Below, in pieces: positions 44,883 through 54,614 of a DNA stretch of 64,000 nucleotides; the first letter of the stretch is position 1; each line of letters begins with the position of its first letter. The notes under the pieces are model-generated. The model was not told where the DNA came from. It did no database searches and was given only the letters and a program-made list of their open reading frames with translations. The stretch lies in NCBI RefSeq assembly GCF_000317105.1, contig NC_019693.1, positions 1,302,001 to 1,366,000 on the forward strand, in the 5' to 3' direction. The stretch comes from Oscillatoria acuminata PCC 6304 (GTDB lineage: Bacteria > Cyanobacteriota > Cyanobacteriia > Cyanobacteriales > Laspinemataceae). A program made the position numbers and the translations under genes.

Positions 44883-45587
44883 TTAATACGCCCCATTATT
44901 TTTAGGGAACAGCACCACTTTAAGGGTTTTTAAGACAATCCACAGGTCCATCCACAAGTTTTTAAAATTGACATAATAGACGTCAATTTGGATACGTTTG
45001 GGATAGGGGATGTCATTTCGACCGGAGACCTGCCATAGTCCGGTAATTCCGGGTTTAATGGTGAGGACTTTATCGATATATCGGCCATATTTGGGTAATT
45101 CTTCAACCACTAAAGGTCGAGGGCCGACAACGCTCATTTCACCTTTCAAAACATTCCAAAATTGGGGAAATTCATCCAGGCTCGTGATTCTGAGAAAATG
45201 GCCGATCCAAGTAATTCTTGGGTCTTGCTTGAGTTTGAAATTATCCTCAAATTCTTGACGCAGATGAGGGGAAGTTTCCATGATATCCAGCAAAACTTCG
45301 TCGGCATTGAGCACCATTGTCCTGAATTTAATGCATCCGAAATTTTTGCGGTTCTTGCCAACGCGCTCCTGCACATAAAAAATTGGGCCGGGGGAGCTAA
45401 TGTAAATCAGCAGACCCAAAATCGCGTAAACCGGGGAAAACACGATTAGAACGCACAGGGAAAACACAACGTCGAACAGCCGCTTGGAAAATTCTCCGTT
45501 GATCCCACTCAGGACGAAAGGCCAAAAGGTCCGTCTGGCAACCGCCCGAATCACTTTGCCGGAGATGAGTTGGCTATCGGCAGTCAT
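44883..45587 (-). CDS. Undecaprenyl-phosphate sugar phosphotransferase (bacterial sugar transferase)
   Basis: A 234-residue WbaP/WcaJ-type phosphoglycosyltransferase. A membrane-entering hairpin (DVVFSLCVLIVFSPVYAILG) precedes the catalytic domain with PGPIFYVQERVGKNRK, FGCIKFRTM, SLDEFPQFWNVLKGEMS, VVGPRPLVVEE and PGITGLWQVSGRNDI. It loads the first sugar phosphate onto the lipid carrier for exopolysaccharide. It is the short form without the N-terminal CoA-binding-like and four-helix region. Neighbours are glycosyltransferase and GDP-fucose genes. Confidence 0.95.
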   Translation of the reverse strand: MTADSQLISGKVIRAVARRTFWPFVLSGINGEFSKRLFDVVFSLCVLIVFSPVYAILGLLIYISSPGPIFYVQERVGKNRKNFGCIKFRTMVLNADEVLLDIMETSPHLRQEFEDNFKLKQDPRITWIGHFLRITSLDEFPQFWNVLKGEMSVVGPRPLVVEELPKYGRYIDKVLTIKPGITGLWQVSGRNDIPYPKRIQIDVYYVNFKNLWMDLWIVLKTLKVVLFPKNNGAY

Positions 45588-45921
45588 CTTACTCCTTTAA
45601 TTCACACCACACACAGTCCTGATTGTAAAGCCTTCAGACGTTTTGCACCGCGTCTGGAGAGTTCAGGTCACAGACACCCAGACAAAACCGACTCTTTCAA
45701 AGTGCCTGTCCTGCTGAGTCTGCGCGATTCATGCCGATTTACTTCCCGTTAGGAGAGTTGATTACACCCTGATCGCCTTAATCCTTTCAAATTGGAGATG
45801 ATTTGTACAGGGCATGGAACCCAGCAAAAGCAGATTTTTTGGCGGATTTGGTGGTGCGATCGCCCAACTTTAGGGTCCCAGCAAGTCTTGTTTACCCATA
45901 TACCATAAAACTTAATTTTTA
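45588..45921. other. Intergenic region, no gene recognised
   Basis: 334 bp between the sugar transferase and glycosyltransferase genes; one HIP1-like site and no convincing open frame, hairpin terminator or repeat. Confidence 0.4.
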
Positions 45922-47064
45922 TCAAGCCTTCGTCAAGAATTTCTGATAACACTCCTCGATAAAATGGCGGTAACGTTCCTGAAAGACCTCGGGGGTGAAC
46001 AGGGCCGCTTGCTTGGGCCCCGCTTGGGGATTAAACTGCGATCGCAACCCTTCAAAGCGCTCCACCGCCTCAATTAATGACCCTTCCGTTTGCTGATCAA
46101 AAAATAATCCAGTCCCCTGAGAGGGATGGGTTCGGATATCCAAAACCGTCTCTAACGCCCCACCCGCACCATAAGCGATCACCGGAGTCCCACAAGATTG
46201 AGCCTCCACTAAGGCAATGCCAAAATCCTCGCAGGCGGCATAAACAAACGCCTTTGCTCGCGCCATATAGTCCTCCACCACGGCATCCGGTTGTTCCCCT
46301 AGGACCTCCACATTTGGCCCTGCGATCGCCCGAATTTCTGCCAACTCTGGACCCGTCCCAATCACCACCAACCGTTTTCCCAACTGATTAAATCCCCGCA
46401 CAATCGTCCCCACCTTCTTGTAAGGCACCAACCGCGCCACAGTTACATAAAAATCCTCCTTCTGAGGTTCAAACCGAAACCGATCCACATTCACCGGGGG
46501 ATAAATCACCTCCGCTTCCCGTCGATAACAGCGCCGAATCCGCCGCGCCGTATGCTGGGAATTGGCAATAAAATAATCCACCCGATTCGCCGAAATCACA
46601 TCCCACTGTCGCAATCGATGGAGCAAATACCGCGTCAAAATTCCCGGCAATCCTCGCCCCGCCCCACTATTCTGTAAATAATCAAACGTTAAATCCCAGG
46701 CATACCGCATCGGCGTATGGCAGTAACAGATATGCATCTGATGCGGGGCCGCCAGCACCCCCTTCGCCACCGCATGAGAGGAGGATAAAATCACCGGATA
46801 TTCACGCAAATCTAACTGTTCAATCGCCAAAGGTAGCAAAGGTAAATATTTTTGCACCCCCCTTTTTGCCATTGGAAACTGTTGCAAAAAGGTCGAACCA
46901 ATCTGCCGTTTAAATAAATAACTCTCGGGATTTGTGGATTCAAAATCAATCAACGCATACAGATCCGCATCCACTGCATTGAGAATTTCTTTAACGACCA
47001 GTTCTGAACCTCCAGTTGCATAAGGCGTCAGCCATTCATGCACCAAAGCATAATTTTTTACCAT
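45922..47064 (-). CDS. Glycosyltransferase, GT4-like (GT-B fold)
   Basis: About 380 residues from the ATG at 47064 (MVKNYALVHEWLTPYATGGS). It has the GT-B acceptor domain start (VHEWLTPYATGGSE), the ARLVPYKKVGTIVRGFNQLG donor-domain entry, and EDFGIALVEAQSCGTPVIAY, the E-x7-E motif that holds the nucleotide sugar. It probably adds mannose or a related sugar to a lipid-linked polysaccharide repeat unit, given fcl, gmd and the sugar transferase downstream. A start at 47130 would translate repeat DNA and is rejected. Confidence 0.92.
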   Translation of the reverse strand: MVKNYALVHEWLTPYATGGSELVVKEILNAVDADLYALIDFESTNPESYLFKRQIGSTFLQQFPMAKRGVQKYLPLLPLAIEQLDLREYPVILSSSHAVAKGVLAAPHQMHICYCHTPMRYAWDLTFDYLQNSGAGRGLPGILTRYLLHRLRQWDVISANRVDYFIANSQHTARRIRRCYRREAEVIYPPVNVDRFRFEPQKEDFYVTVARLVPYKKVGTIVRGFNQLGKRLVVIGTGPELAEIRAIAGPNVEVLGEQPDAVVEDYMARAKAFVYAACEDFGIALVEAQSCGTPVIAYGAGGALETVLDIRTHPSQGTGLFFDQQTEGSLIEAVERFEGLRSQFNPQAGPKQAALFTPEVFQERYRHFIEECYQKFLTKA

Positions 47065-47100
47065 CAAATCCGCCGTATCTACAAAATCTCTTCTCCCTCT

Positions 47101-47148
47101 CGTTCCCAGGCTCTGCCTGGGAATGCCCAATCAGAGGCTCTGCCTCCT
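47101..47148. repeat. Double-palindrome repeat, copy 1
   Basis: CGTTCCCAGGCTCTGCCTGG followed by GAATGCC and GAGGCTCTGCCTCC. It matches 62200-62247 closely; the CCAGGC/GCCTGG and GAGGC/GCCTC palindromes are the core. Confidence 0.85.
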
Positions 47149-47154
47149 CCCTCC

Positions 47155-48261
47155 TTATGGTTTGGGAATCACAAAATTGCTATAACTCAACTCCGTAATC
47201 GCCGTCCATTGATACATTTCCTCACGAAATGTATTCCATTGTTCATAAATCCCGCGAAAAGTAGCATCTTGACTGGCACTTTCTGCATACAAGTCAAAAG
47301 TGACTTTCTTCGCCGCGTCGATAATTTCTTGACTGTAGGGAAGTAACTGAGTCCCCCCTGCTTTTAAGGTCGCTAGGGCTTCGCGATTGAGCACTTCATA
47401 CTGAGCTAACATATTCAAATTGGCCTCATACGCGGCTGTTTTAAAGATTTCTTGATAATCCTGGGGCAGTTGGTTCCACTGGGCCTGATTTACCAACACA
47501 TCTAAGGTGGGTCCCGGTTCCCACCAGCCAGGATAATAGTAAAATTGCGCTGCTTTATTTAATCCCAATTTGAGGTCATCATAAGGACCAACCCATTCTG
47601 CTGCATCGATCGCCCCCCGTTCCAAGGCGAGAAAAATCTCCCCTCCGGGCAACACTTGGACGTTGACCCCGAGTTTTTCCATCACCTGTCCCCCCAATCC
47701 CGGAATCCGCATTTTCAAACCATTCAGGTCCCGGACGCTGTTGATTTGACGCTTGAACCAGCCCCCCATCTGCACCCCGGTATTGCCTGCGGGAAAATTA
47801 ATAATATTGAAATCGCTATAGAGTCTCTGCATGGCCTCTAATCCCCCGCCATGATACAGCCACGCATTCTGCTGTTGGGCATTTAATCCGAAGGGAACCG
47901 AGGTGGCAAAGGCCAGAGCAGGATTTTTGCCAATGTAATAATAGCTGGCAGTATGTCCGCATTGGACGGTTCCACTTTGGACCGCATCGAGGACCTGTAA
48001 TCCCGGGACCAGTTCCCCCGCAGGATAGGGGCGAATCTCAAAGCGGTTATCGGTCATTTCGGCGACCCGTCGGGCGATGGTTTGCGCGCCTCCATAGATG
48101 GTATCCAGGGAAGCGGGCCAACTGGTGGCCATATTCCAGCGAATTCGGGGCAAACTATCCCGAGAGGCGGCAGGGCCTTGGGCAGCGGGACTACAGGCAG
48201 TGGCGGCAGCGGCACTCAGCGCACCAATGGCCCCATGACCGATGAGTTTTCTACGTTTCAT
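47155..48261 (-). CDS. TRAP transporter solute-binding protein (DctP family), orphan lipoprotein
   Basis: A 368-residue periplasmic protein. The N-terminus [18 protein letters not shown] with ATACSP looks like a twin-arginine-type lipoprotein signal (Cys at about 23). The mature part has the DctP-type pattern: [59 protein letters not shown] (the Arg that binds carboxylate) and [22 protein letters not shown] systems import organic acids such as keto acids or lactate. No DctM or DctQ membrane subunit lies in the window, so partners must be elsewhere. Confidence 0.93.
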   Translation of the reverse strand: MKRRKLIGHGAIGALSAAAATACSPAAQGPAASRDSLPRIRWNMATSWPASLDTIYGGAQTIARRVAEMTDNRFEIRPYPAGELVPGLQVLDAVQSGTVQCGHTASYYYIGKNPALAFATSVPFGLNAQQQNAWLYHGGGLEAMQRLYSDFNIINFPAGNTGVQMGGWFKRQINSVRDLNGLKMRIPGLGGQVMEKLGVNVQVLPGGEIFLALERGAIDAAEWVGPYDDLKLGLNKAAQFYYYPGWWEPGPTLDVLVNQAQWNQLPQDYQEIFKTAAYEANLNMLAQYEVLNREALATLKAGGTQLLPYSQEIIDAAKKVTFDLYAESASQDATFRGIYEQWNTFREEMYQWTAITELSYSNFVIPKP

Positions 48262-48387
48262 AGTCTGTTGTTACCTTGCAGGAGGGTTGAGGGTTTTGCG
48301 GTGGCAAACACCGGATGATCTGCGTCCGAAGGTTTGTCCGGGATACTGATTTTATCACCCATTTAAACTCTAAACTCTAAACTCCCC

Positions 48388-49251
48388 ATGCTCTGGTTTT
48401 TTTTAGCAATTTCAACGGCTTTTTTTAGTTCGCTCAAAGATGTTTTCGGGAAAAGAACCCTCAAAAATATCGATGCAACGATTGTGGCTTGGTCTTGGTC
48501 ATTTTTTACGGCGTTGGTGTTACTGCCGGTCCAAGTTTTGGGGGGAATTCCCGAGTTGGGTAGTCAATTTTGGGTGGCCCTGGGGGTGGGCAGTGTGCTG
48601 AATGCGATCGCCTTTTTGTTATATATCCAAGCGATTAGTACCTCGGATTTATCCCTCTGTTTGCCCCTGATTGCCTTTTCTCCCCTGTTTATGGTTATTA
48701 CTTCTCCGATTATTGTGGGGGAATGGCTCAGTTGGGCGGATGGGTTAGGAATTGGGTTGATTGTCGGTGGGTCTTATTTATTAAATCTCCAAGACCGCAG
48801 GCGGGGATATTTTGCGCCGTTTCAGGCTCTGGTGAAACAACGGGGGCCGAAATTAATGTTATTGGTGGCGTTCCTGTGGAGTATTACGTCGAATATAGAT
48901 AAGGTGGGGGTCCAAAATTCTTCGCCGTTATTTTGGAGTTTTGCGGTGTTTTCGGCGATCGCCTTGTTGCAATTACCCTTTTTGTTCTCCCAGTCTAAGG
49001 ATCCGGGGGGTCAGATTTTCAAACATTGGCTAGGGTTGAGTCTGATGGGATTCTGTACGGCAGTCGCAGTCCTGTTTCAAATGCAGGCGCTGAAATTAAC
49101 CCTGGTGGTTCAGGTGATCGCCATTAAACGCACTAGCGTTCTATTCGGGGTGTTGTGGGGTAAATTCCTGTTTCACGAGTCTGGGATTCGCGATCGCTTC
49201 TGGGGAGCAACAACGATGTTGTTGGGAGTTGCCTTGATGTCAGTGTTTTAA
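48388..49251 (+). CDS. EamA-family (DMT superfamily) transporter
   Basis: A 287-residue protein with about ten membrane helices in two repeated EamA halves; the start MLWFFLAISTAFFSSLKDVF places the first helix at the N-terminus, and the second repeat begins near MLLVAFLWSITSNIDKVG and ends with FHESGIRDRFWGATTMLLGV. Substrate cannot be told from sequence. It is divergent from the TRAP binding-protein gene with a 126-bp gap. Confidence 0.9.
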   Translation: MLWFFLAISTAFFSSLKDVFGKRTLKNIDATIVAWSWSFFTALVLLPVQVLGGIPELGSQFWVALGVGSVLNAIAFLLYIQAISTSDLSLCLPLIAFSPLFMVITSPIIVGEWLSWADGLGIGLIVGGSYLLNLQDRRRGYFAPFQALVKQRGPKLMLLVAFLWSITSNIDKVGVQNSSPLFWSFAVFSAIALLQLPFLFSQSKDPGGQIFKHWLGLSLMGFCTAVAVLFQMQALKLTLVVQVIAIKRTSVLFGVLWGKFLFHESGIRDRFWGATTMLLGVALMSVF

Positions 49252-49498
49252 CCCGGTGGATCTGCGTCCCCTGGGCAACCCCACAGAGTATCGGGTTTTT
49301 CAGCCCGTTCTCAACTGGGGGACATTCCCCGGTAAAATAAGAACATATAGACAGATAAACCCCTAGTGCTATTCTAATATGCCAAAAGGAGGGTGCTGCA
49401 CTCAAGTTGTGGTCTCTCGTTCGCGATCGGTTCCGCGAGACTTCTCAAGGAATCCGAATAAAATGGGAAAGTAGAGATGGCTGGAGCAACTTTAATCT

Positions 49499-49897
49499 AT
49501 GTCCAAACTTAGACTCATGGTAGTGGATGATGAGCGAGACAACCTGGATTTACTGTACAGGACGTTTCGGCGCGACTTTCAGGTACACAGAGCCGATAGC
49601 CCTCTCGATGCGATCGCCCTGCTGGATACAGAAGGGGAAATGGCGGTGATTATTACAGATCAGAGTATGCCGGAGATGACGGGTCTGGAATTGTTGAGCA
49701 AGGCGAGAGTCCGGTTCCCTCATACCATTGGCATTCTGTTAACCGGCTACAGTGAGGATGCCCTAGAAGCCTCGCAAGACATGATGAATAAAGCGAATGT
49801 TTTTAAATGCATCAGTAAGCCCTTTGATACTCAGGACCTCAAGGCACTTGTTCAAACGGCGGCTGAAATATACCAAACTAACAAGCAAAGCGCGTAA
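49499..49897 (+). CDS. Single-domain response regulator
   Basis: A 132-residue CheY-like receiver with the acidic pair Asp10/Asp11 (VVDDE), phosphorylation site Asp54 (IITDQSMPEM), Thr82 (LLTGYS) and Lys107 (ISKPFD). No output domain, so it acts by protein contact. No histidine kinase lies beside it. The ATG at 49499 follows GGAG by about 12 bp. Confidence 0.93.
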   Translation: MSKLRLMVVDDERDNLDLLYRTFRRDFQVHRADSPLDAIALLDTEGEMAVIITDQSMPEMTGLELLSKARVRFPHTIGILLTGYSEDALEASQDMMNKANVFKCISKPFDTQDLKALVQTAAEIYQTNKQSA

Positions 49898-50384
49898 TTT
49901 TCACAAAGAAGCTCTTTTTCCCCATTCACGCTGAATGGGGACTCCCAGATGAGTGGATTGTCCCTAAAATACCGATGAGCAAGATTGGGTAGGAAGGGTT
50001 AGGAACACTCCCCCGGAGAAAATCAGGCGATCGCCTGTTCCCTCAATCCCAAATGATTGACCTTTCCCTCGGACTACTCCTGCTGAGGCAAACGGGTGGG
50101 TTGTTGCTACTTTTGATCCCGTTTCTCATCCCGGCGATCGCAGCAGTTTCCTCAATTCCTGGGTCAGTCCTCTCCCTTAGAAATTCACCCCCTGGTGTCA
50201 CCCCCTCTCCACCTCCTCTCAATCGCTTTTATAAAACTTAAACCCTCAACCCTACAATCTCCTCTCTAAACTTCCAAATCCCTCCCCTACAAATCTAGGG
50301 AATCCCTGACAAAAAGGCTATGAAATCCGGAGAACTTGGTTAATAATGAACAGTTGATCGGTATTGCAGTAGAGGCAAAAAGTA
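49898..50384. other. Intergenic region upstream of argG
   Basis: 487 bp. A CCCCATTCA/TGAATGGGG hairpin at 49920-49940 lies just after the response regulator but has no T run. A 62-codon open frame at 50053 is Leu-rich yet lacks a ribosome-binding site and is not supported. AGAGG 9 bp upstream of the argG ATG is its ribosome-binding site. Confidence 0.45.
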
Positions 50385-51590
50385 ATGGGTCGCGCTACCA
50401 AAGTCGTCCTGGCATATTCTGGAGGAGTCGATACCTCCGTTTGCATTCCCTACTTAAAAGAAGAGTGGGGCGTTGAAGACGTGATTACCCTAGCGGCAGA
50501 TTTGGGACAAGGGGAAGAACTTGGCCCGATTAAGGAAAAGGCTCTAACCTCCGGTGCCAGTATTTCCCTGGTGGAAGACGTGACGGAAATCTTTGTCAAA
50601 GATTATGCTTTTCCCGCCATTCAAGCCAATGCTTTGTATGAAAACCGTTATCCCCTGGGAACGGCCCTGGCTAGACCCCTAATCGCCAAAATCCTCGTGG
50701 AGGCGGCGGAAAAATATGGGGCCGATGCGGTGGCCCACGGCTGTACAGGCAAGGGTAATGACCAGGTGCGTTTCGATGTGTCGATCGCCGCGCTCAATCC
50801 CAATATTAAGGTCCTCGCACCGGCCCGGGAATGGGGCATGAGTCGGGAAGAAACCATTGCCTATGGTGAAAAGTTTGGCATCCCCACTCCAGTGAAAAAG
50901 TCCTCTCCCTACAGTATTGACCGCAATCTGTTGGGACGAAGTGTGGAAGCAGGTCCCCTGGAAGACCCCTGGACTGAAGCGGAAGAAGAAATCTATCTGA
51001 TGACGAAGGCGATCGCCGATACTCCGGATCAACCGGAATATGTGGAAATCACCTTTGAGCAAGGTCTCCCCACTCATGTCAATGGCAAGGCCCTCTCTCC
51101 CGTCGCCCTGATTACGGAATTGAATGATGTGGTGGGTCGTCATGGGGTCGGACGCATCGATATGATCGAAAATCGTCTGGTGGGGATTAAATCTCGCGAA
51201 ATCTACGAGTCCCCGGCCCTCCTGGTCCTGATTCAAGCTCACCGAGATATCGAAAGTCTCACCCTAACCAAAGATGTCACCCAATACAAGCGCGGCATCG
51301 AAGAAACCTACAGCCAAATGGTCTACAACGGTCAGTGGTACAGTCCCCTGAAGATGGCCCTGGATGCGTTCATCGAAAAGACCCAAGAGCGCGTCTCTGG
51401 CACGGTCCGGATTAAACTGTTCAAGGGAACGGCGAATATTGTCGGGCGCAAGTCGAATGAGTCTCTCTATGCGCCGGATCTGGCCACTTATGGGGCGGAT
51501 GATACCTTCGACCATAAAGCAGCAGAAGGGTTTATCTATGTCTGGGGTCTGCCGACTCGGATTTGGTCTGAGAAGGTCAGAGGCAACTAA
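50385..51590 (+). CDS. argG: Argininosuccinate synthase
   Basis: A 401-residue enzyme joining citrulline and aspartate with ATP in arginine synthesis. The N-terminal P-loop [11 protein letters not shown] (9-19) and the [13 protein letters not shown] and [13 protein letters not shown] motifs are intact and the length is exact for the family. Transcribed alone; downstream hairpin at 51617. Confidence 0.97.
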   Translation: MGRATKVVLAYSGGVDTSVCIPYLKEEWGVEDVITLAADLGQGEELGPIKEKALTSGASISLVEDVTEIFVKDYAFPAIQANALYENRYPLGTALARPLIAKILVEAAEKYGADAVAHGCTGKGNDQVRFDVSIAALNPNIKVLAPAREWGMSREETIAYGEKFGIPTPVKKSSPYSIDRNLLGRSVEAGPLEDPWTEAEEEIYLMTKAIADTPDQPEYVEITFEQGLPTHVNGKALSPVALITELNDVVGRHGVGRIDMIENRLVGIKSREIYESPALLVLIQAHRDIESLTLTKDVTQYKRGIEETYSQMVYNGQWYSPLKMALDAFIEKTQERVSGTVRIKLFKGTANIVGRKSNESLYAPDLATYGADDTFDHKAAEGFIYVWGLPTRIWSEKVRGN

Positions 51591-51616
51591 TCTAACCCTT
51601 TAATCAATGGTAATAA

Positions 51617-51643
51617 GGCAAAAGAATCGCGTTATCTTTTGCC
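51617..51643 (+). terminator. Possible argG terminator
   Basis: GGCAAAAGA and TCTTTTGCC pair perfectly around a 9-nt loop, followed by TTTTGCC. It starts 27 bp after the argG stop codon. Confidence 0.5.
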
Positions 51644-51746
51644 TTTTGCCATCGGTGTTATCTAATTATTCTGTAATTGAATATTCGGTTATTCAATATA
51701 TAGCGGGTCTACATGGATTGGACAATTCCTTTAAAACTTACGCATT

Positions 51747-51795
51747 ACCCCTAAATGTAGAGGCGATTCGCTTTCTTGCCTCTACATTTAGGGGT
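51747..51795. repeat. Perfect 18-bp-arm hairpin
   Basis: ACCCCTAAATGTAGAGGC and its exact reverse complement flank a 13-nt loop. It lies in the 534-bp gap 51591-52124, where short ATATAGCG/CGCTATAT elements also bracket it at about 51700 and 51826, as in a MITE-like unit. A 75-codon open frame across it is an artefact of the repeat. Confidence 0.8.
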
Positions 51796-52124
51796 CGAGG
51801 TTATATCCTGACTGCTGCAAGACGCGCTATATAGGAGGGAATTGCCGCGACAAATGCGGGTCATGCCGATCGCCATCCCTGCGGTTAAATTTTAAAAGCG
51901 TGTCATAGGCTACCTACTCTGAGTGAGTAGAGCGCTTACAATCGGACTGATAACAGCCAGTATCAGTCACTTTCCCGTTCGGAGTGATTGAATTCACAAC
52001 TCAGCGGTGATGGGTGACAACCCTCAGGGGACAAATTGGATGGATGCTGGAACAAATACCGTGCTGCTGTCTTCAGTGCGTGTTTATTATCAAGTCCTGA
52101 TTAAGATATTTTTGAGGTGAAACT

Positions 52125-52496
52125 ATGACGTCCTCTCAAGCCATCCGTCAGCCCATCGTATTTCAGCCCCAAGCCGGTTTAGATGAGGCAACCCTTTCTA
52201 CTATCGAACAAGCTGTCGCCCAGTGCGATCGCGGGACTTTATTCGCGATCGACATGAGTCAGGTGGAGATGATTGACAGTCCTGGATTATTTACCCTGGT
52301 TTCGGCCCTCAGAACTGCTAGAGAGCATGGGTCCCGCCTCGCCATCTACCATCTCAAAAGTCCGGTTCGGGTGATTTTTGAAATTACTCAACTCGATCGC
52401 CTTTTTGAGATTTTTGACACCCAGGAAGCTGCCATCGCGGCGATCGCGCCTGAGTTGTCCTCCTCTAATACCAATTCTGACCTCGCTGCGGCTTAA
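52125..52496 (+). CDS. STAS-domain anti-anti-sigma-like protein
   Basis: A 123-residue protein with the STAS fold. Ser52 in the MIDSPGLFTLV motif is the residue phosphorylated by anti-sigma kinases in SpoIIAA/RsbV-type proteins. The tail (SSSNTNSDLAAA) is flexible. No anti-sigma kinase or phosphatase lies next to it, but sigF lies 2.1 kb downstream. Confidence 0.9.
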   Translation: MTSSQAIRQPIVFQPQAGLDEATLSTIEQAVAQCDRGTLFAIDMSQVEMIDSPGLFTLVSALRTAREHGSRLAIYHLKSPVRVIFEITQLDRLFEIFDTQEAAIAAIAPELSSSNTNSDLAAA

Positions 52497-52562
52497 CTCG
52501 TTCTTCTGCTAACCATCTGGGTGTTATCTAAATCAATTCTTCCAATACTCACCTAAATTACC

Positions 52563-53267
52563 TCACTTCTGAATCGGAACAATCGTGAGGTCATAAATCG
52601 GCTGTCCGCTCAAACAGTACCAATGACAGGTCAGTAAATCCGGGTCTTGAATGCCCAAACTCCCTAGGGCGGGAATTGCTGGAAAGGGCCAGAGGCGATC
52701 AAACCATAGACCCTGCTCATCCCATCCAAACTGAATTAAATAAGTAGTTGGGGGCGCTTCTAACCACTGGAGCAGCCTTCGTCCCAAGGCATAAATCGGT
52801 TGTCGCCAACGGTCGGGCAGATGCACCGGCTGGATATACTGGGCCATCTCTTCACGGCCCGGTTGTTTCTCGTCCGCCAGTCCGATCGCCTCCCCATAAA
52901 TCGGCCCTTTGGTCGTCAGCACCACCGGCAGCCAGAGGTTACCCGTTCCTGGGGCAACCTGCCATCGTTCGGCGACCACAGTCCTCAACCCTTCTACATC
53001 TTGACAAGCCTGATAGAGGGGCTGAAGGTCCCCAATTACCGAGTCTGGGATATTCAGGCTCAAGGGACAAAACAGCACCTCACTATCCGGTGCAGACAGG
53101 TTTTTTAAGTGAGAAATTGAGGTGACCTTGACCTCACAAGTGGGATGGGTTTGAGCGATCGCCCCTTGGAGGGCTTCTACCATCCGGGCGATCGCCTCGG
53201 AGTCAGCACCGGGGAACCCCATTGCTGACGCCTCATCCTCGACAATAATCCAGACCTGACTAGGCAT
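52563..53267 (-). CDS. Conserved cyanobacterial protein of unknown function
   Basis: A 234-residue soluble protein starting MPSQVWIIVEDEASAMGFPG. No motif of a known enzyme family is seen; it is rich in Trp and aromatic residues near the C-terminus (FGWDEQGLWFDRLWPFPAIP). The ATG at 53267 overlaps the end of the upstream coiled-coil gene by 8 bp, so they form a coupled pair; the longer frame from 53390 would read through that gene and is rejected. Confidence 0.75.
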   Translation of the reverse strand: MPSQVWIIVEDEASAMGFPGADSEAIARMVEALQGAIAQTHPTCEVKVTSISHLKNLSAPDSEVLFCPLSLNIPDSVIGDLQPLYQACQDVEGLRTVVAERWQVAPGTGNLWLPVVLTTKGPIYGEAIGLADEKQPGREEMAQYIQPVHLPDRWRQPIYALGRRLLQWLEAPPTTYLIQFGWDEQGLWFDRLWPFPAIPALGSLGIQDPDLLTCHWYCLSGQPIYDLTIVPIQK

Positions 53268-53820
53268 TACCCAAGGACGGTAAACTGATATCGCCGCCAT
53301 CGCCGCCAGAAATGCTAGGCAACTCCAGATGTCCATTCTTGCGCTTGCTTCTAACCGCCAAGCGGTAGCTGACACTTTGGAGTTCGGCATGGAGTTGGCG
53401 GTTTTCCCGTTGTAGGCGTTCCACCTTGTCTTTGACCTCTTCCATGCGATCGGCGAACTTCTGCCGATAAATTTCCGGTAATTCCTGGACCACCTGTTCC
53501 AGCATCCGGGCGCGATCGGTCAATTCCTGAACCGATTGGCGCAGATGATAAACCTCCCCATCTTTTTGAGTAATTTGCTCTTGGTAAAAGGTCACCTGTT
53601 CCTCAACCCCTTGCATTTGTTCGCGCAAGGACCGCATTTGAGCTAGGTATTCCTCGGGGACATCTTGAGATGTCGGTAGCAGGGTGTTATTGCCCTTGAC
53701 TAACCGAAAGAGTTCTTGGGAGAGTTGTTCAACAAGCTGGTCCCGCATCTGCAACTCTTCGCGCAGTTGAGACACTTCCGCCTGTAAAGAATGTACGCTG
53801 GGGGTTTCTGATTGGCTCAC
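53260..53820 (-). CDS. Coiled-coil protein of unknown function
   Basis: A 186-residue protein, most of it heptad-repeat coiled coil (VHSLQAEVSQLREELQM, then EQVTFYQEQITQKDGEV and VKDKVERLQRENRQLHAEL), with a basic spot RSKRKNG and a Gly/Ser/Leu-rich tail (SISGGDGGDISLPSLGN). No other domain. It is translationally coupled to the following unknown gene; together they may form a scaffold/partner pair. Confidence 0.75.
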   Translation of the reverse strand: MSQSETPSVHSLQAEVSQLREELQMRDQLVEQLSQELFRLVKGNNTLLPTSQDVPEEYLAQMRSLREQMQGVEEQVTFYQEQITQKDGEVYHLRQSVQELTDRARMLEQVVQELPEIYRQKFADRMEEVKDKVERLQRENRQLHAELQSVSYRLAVRSKRKNGHLELPSISGGDGGDISLPSLGNA

Positions 53821-54614
53821 GATGGTTCGCAGCTCCTTAATTAACTAAATATCGGTTTATGTAATTTTTAGCGGAAGCGGGGGCGATCGTCATCCTCCCC
53901 CAATCGGTGTTCTGTGTTAATTTACCATTTCGGTTCGAGATTGGCACTAATTTTAAACATTCTGTTAAGAAACTTCAGCATTTCATCAGAAATTGGGTGG
54001 CTCCAGGCTCCTAGAAAACCGGAGGCCCTCGCCCCCAATCCCTAGTCTGGGGGACAACCTTGGTTAAAAACCGGGTTTCTGGAGACAATCTGGGCGATCG
54101 ACACCCAATTTAGGCGAGAAACCCGGTTTCTGCTCCCGGTCCCTAGTCCGAGGGGGCCTCAATCCATGCCTCCATAAATCTTTACAGCATTTTTACCCGG
54201 GCTTGACCGATTGATTAGGGATAGTTATGATTGTAGCTATTGCTCTGAAGCAAAAAAAAGTTAAAATAGCTCGTAGCCAGAAACAAAAACAGCAGTCCAG
54301 TTGTCTGCCACGGGTCCTCACCGACTTGATGAGTAAAATTGCCCGATCGCCGGGTTGAAAAGGATAAAAGGCTGAATGTTGGATAACTACCTCTAAGGGG
54401 AATTATCAATCCATCCTCAGTTCTTCCTCCTAGGGGAAAACCCCCTGATTCCTTCCCGACGAACCCTATGGATTTTCTGAGGTTTCGGTATAACTAAGGG
54501 GGGCCCAGACCAGGCAAGGTCATCCATTCGGTAAAAACTCTGTGTTAGAGATCACTGCGGCAACTACTAACCTGTAAGATACTAGGCTAGGGAGCAACCT
54601 ACCGGGGTGTCAAA
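53821..54614. other. Intergenic region upstream of sigF
   Basis: 794 bp without a convincing gene. It contains AAACCGGGTTTCT at 54068-54080 and AGAAACCCGGTTTCT at 54117-54131, a repeat common in cyanobacterial gaps. The 64-codon frame at 54215 lacks protein-like features. The sigF promoter must lie near 54540-54600 but no consensus was convincing. Confidence 0.5.

Noticed and set aside
50053-50241. 62-codon Leu-rich frame upstream of argG.
   Set aside because: A small membrane protein is possible, but no ribosome-binding site or family similarity supports it.
51607-51834. 75-codon frame after argG.
   Set aside because: It runs through the terminator-like stem and the 18-bp-arm hairpin and has no supporting features.
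54215-54409. 64-codon minus-strand frame in the sigF upstream region.
   Set aside because: Composition is not protein-like and it lacks a ribosome-binding site.
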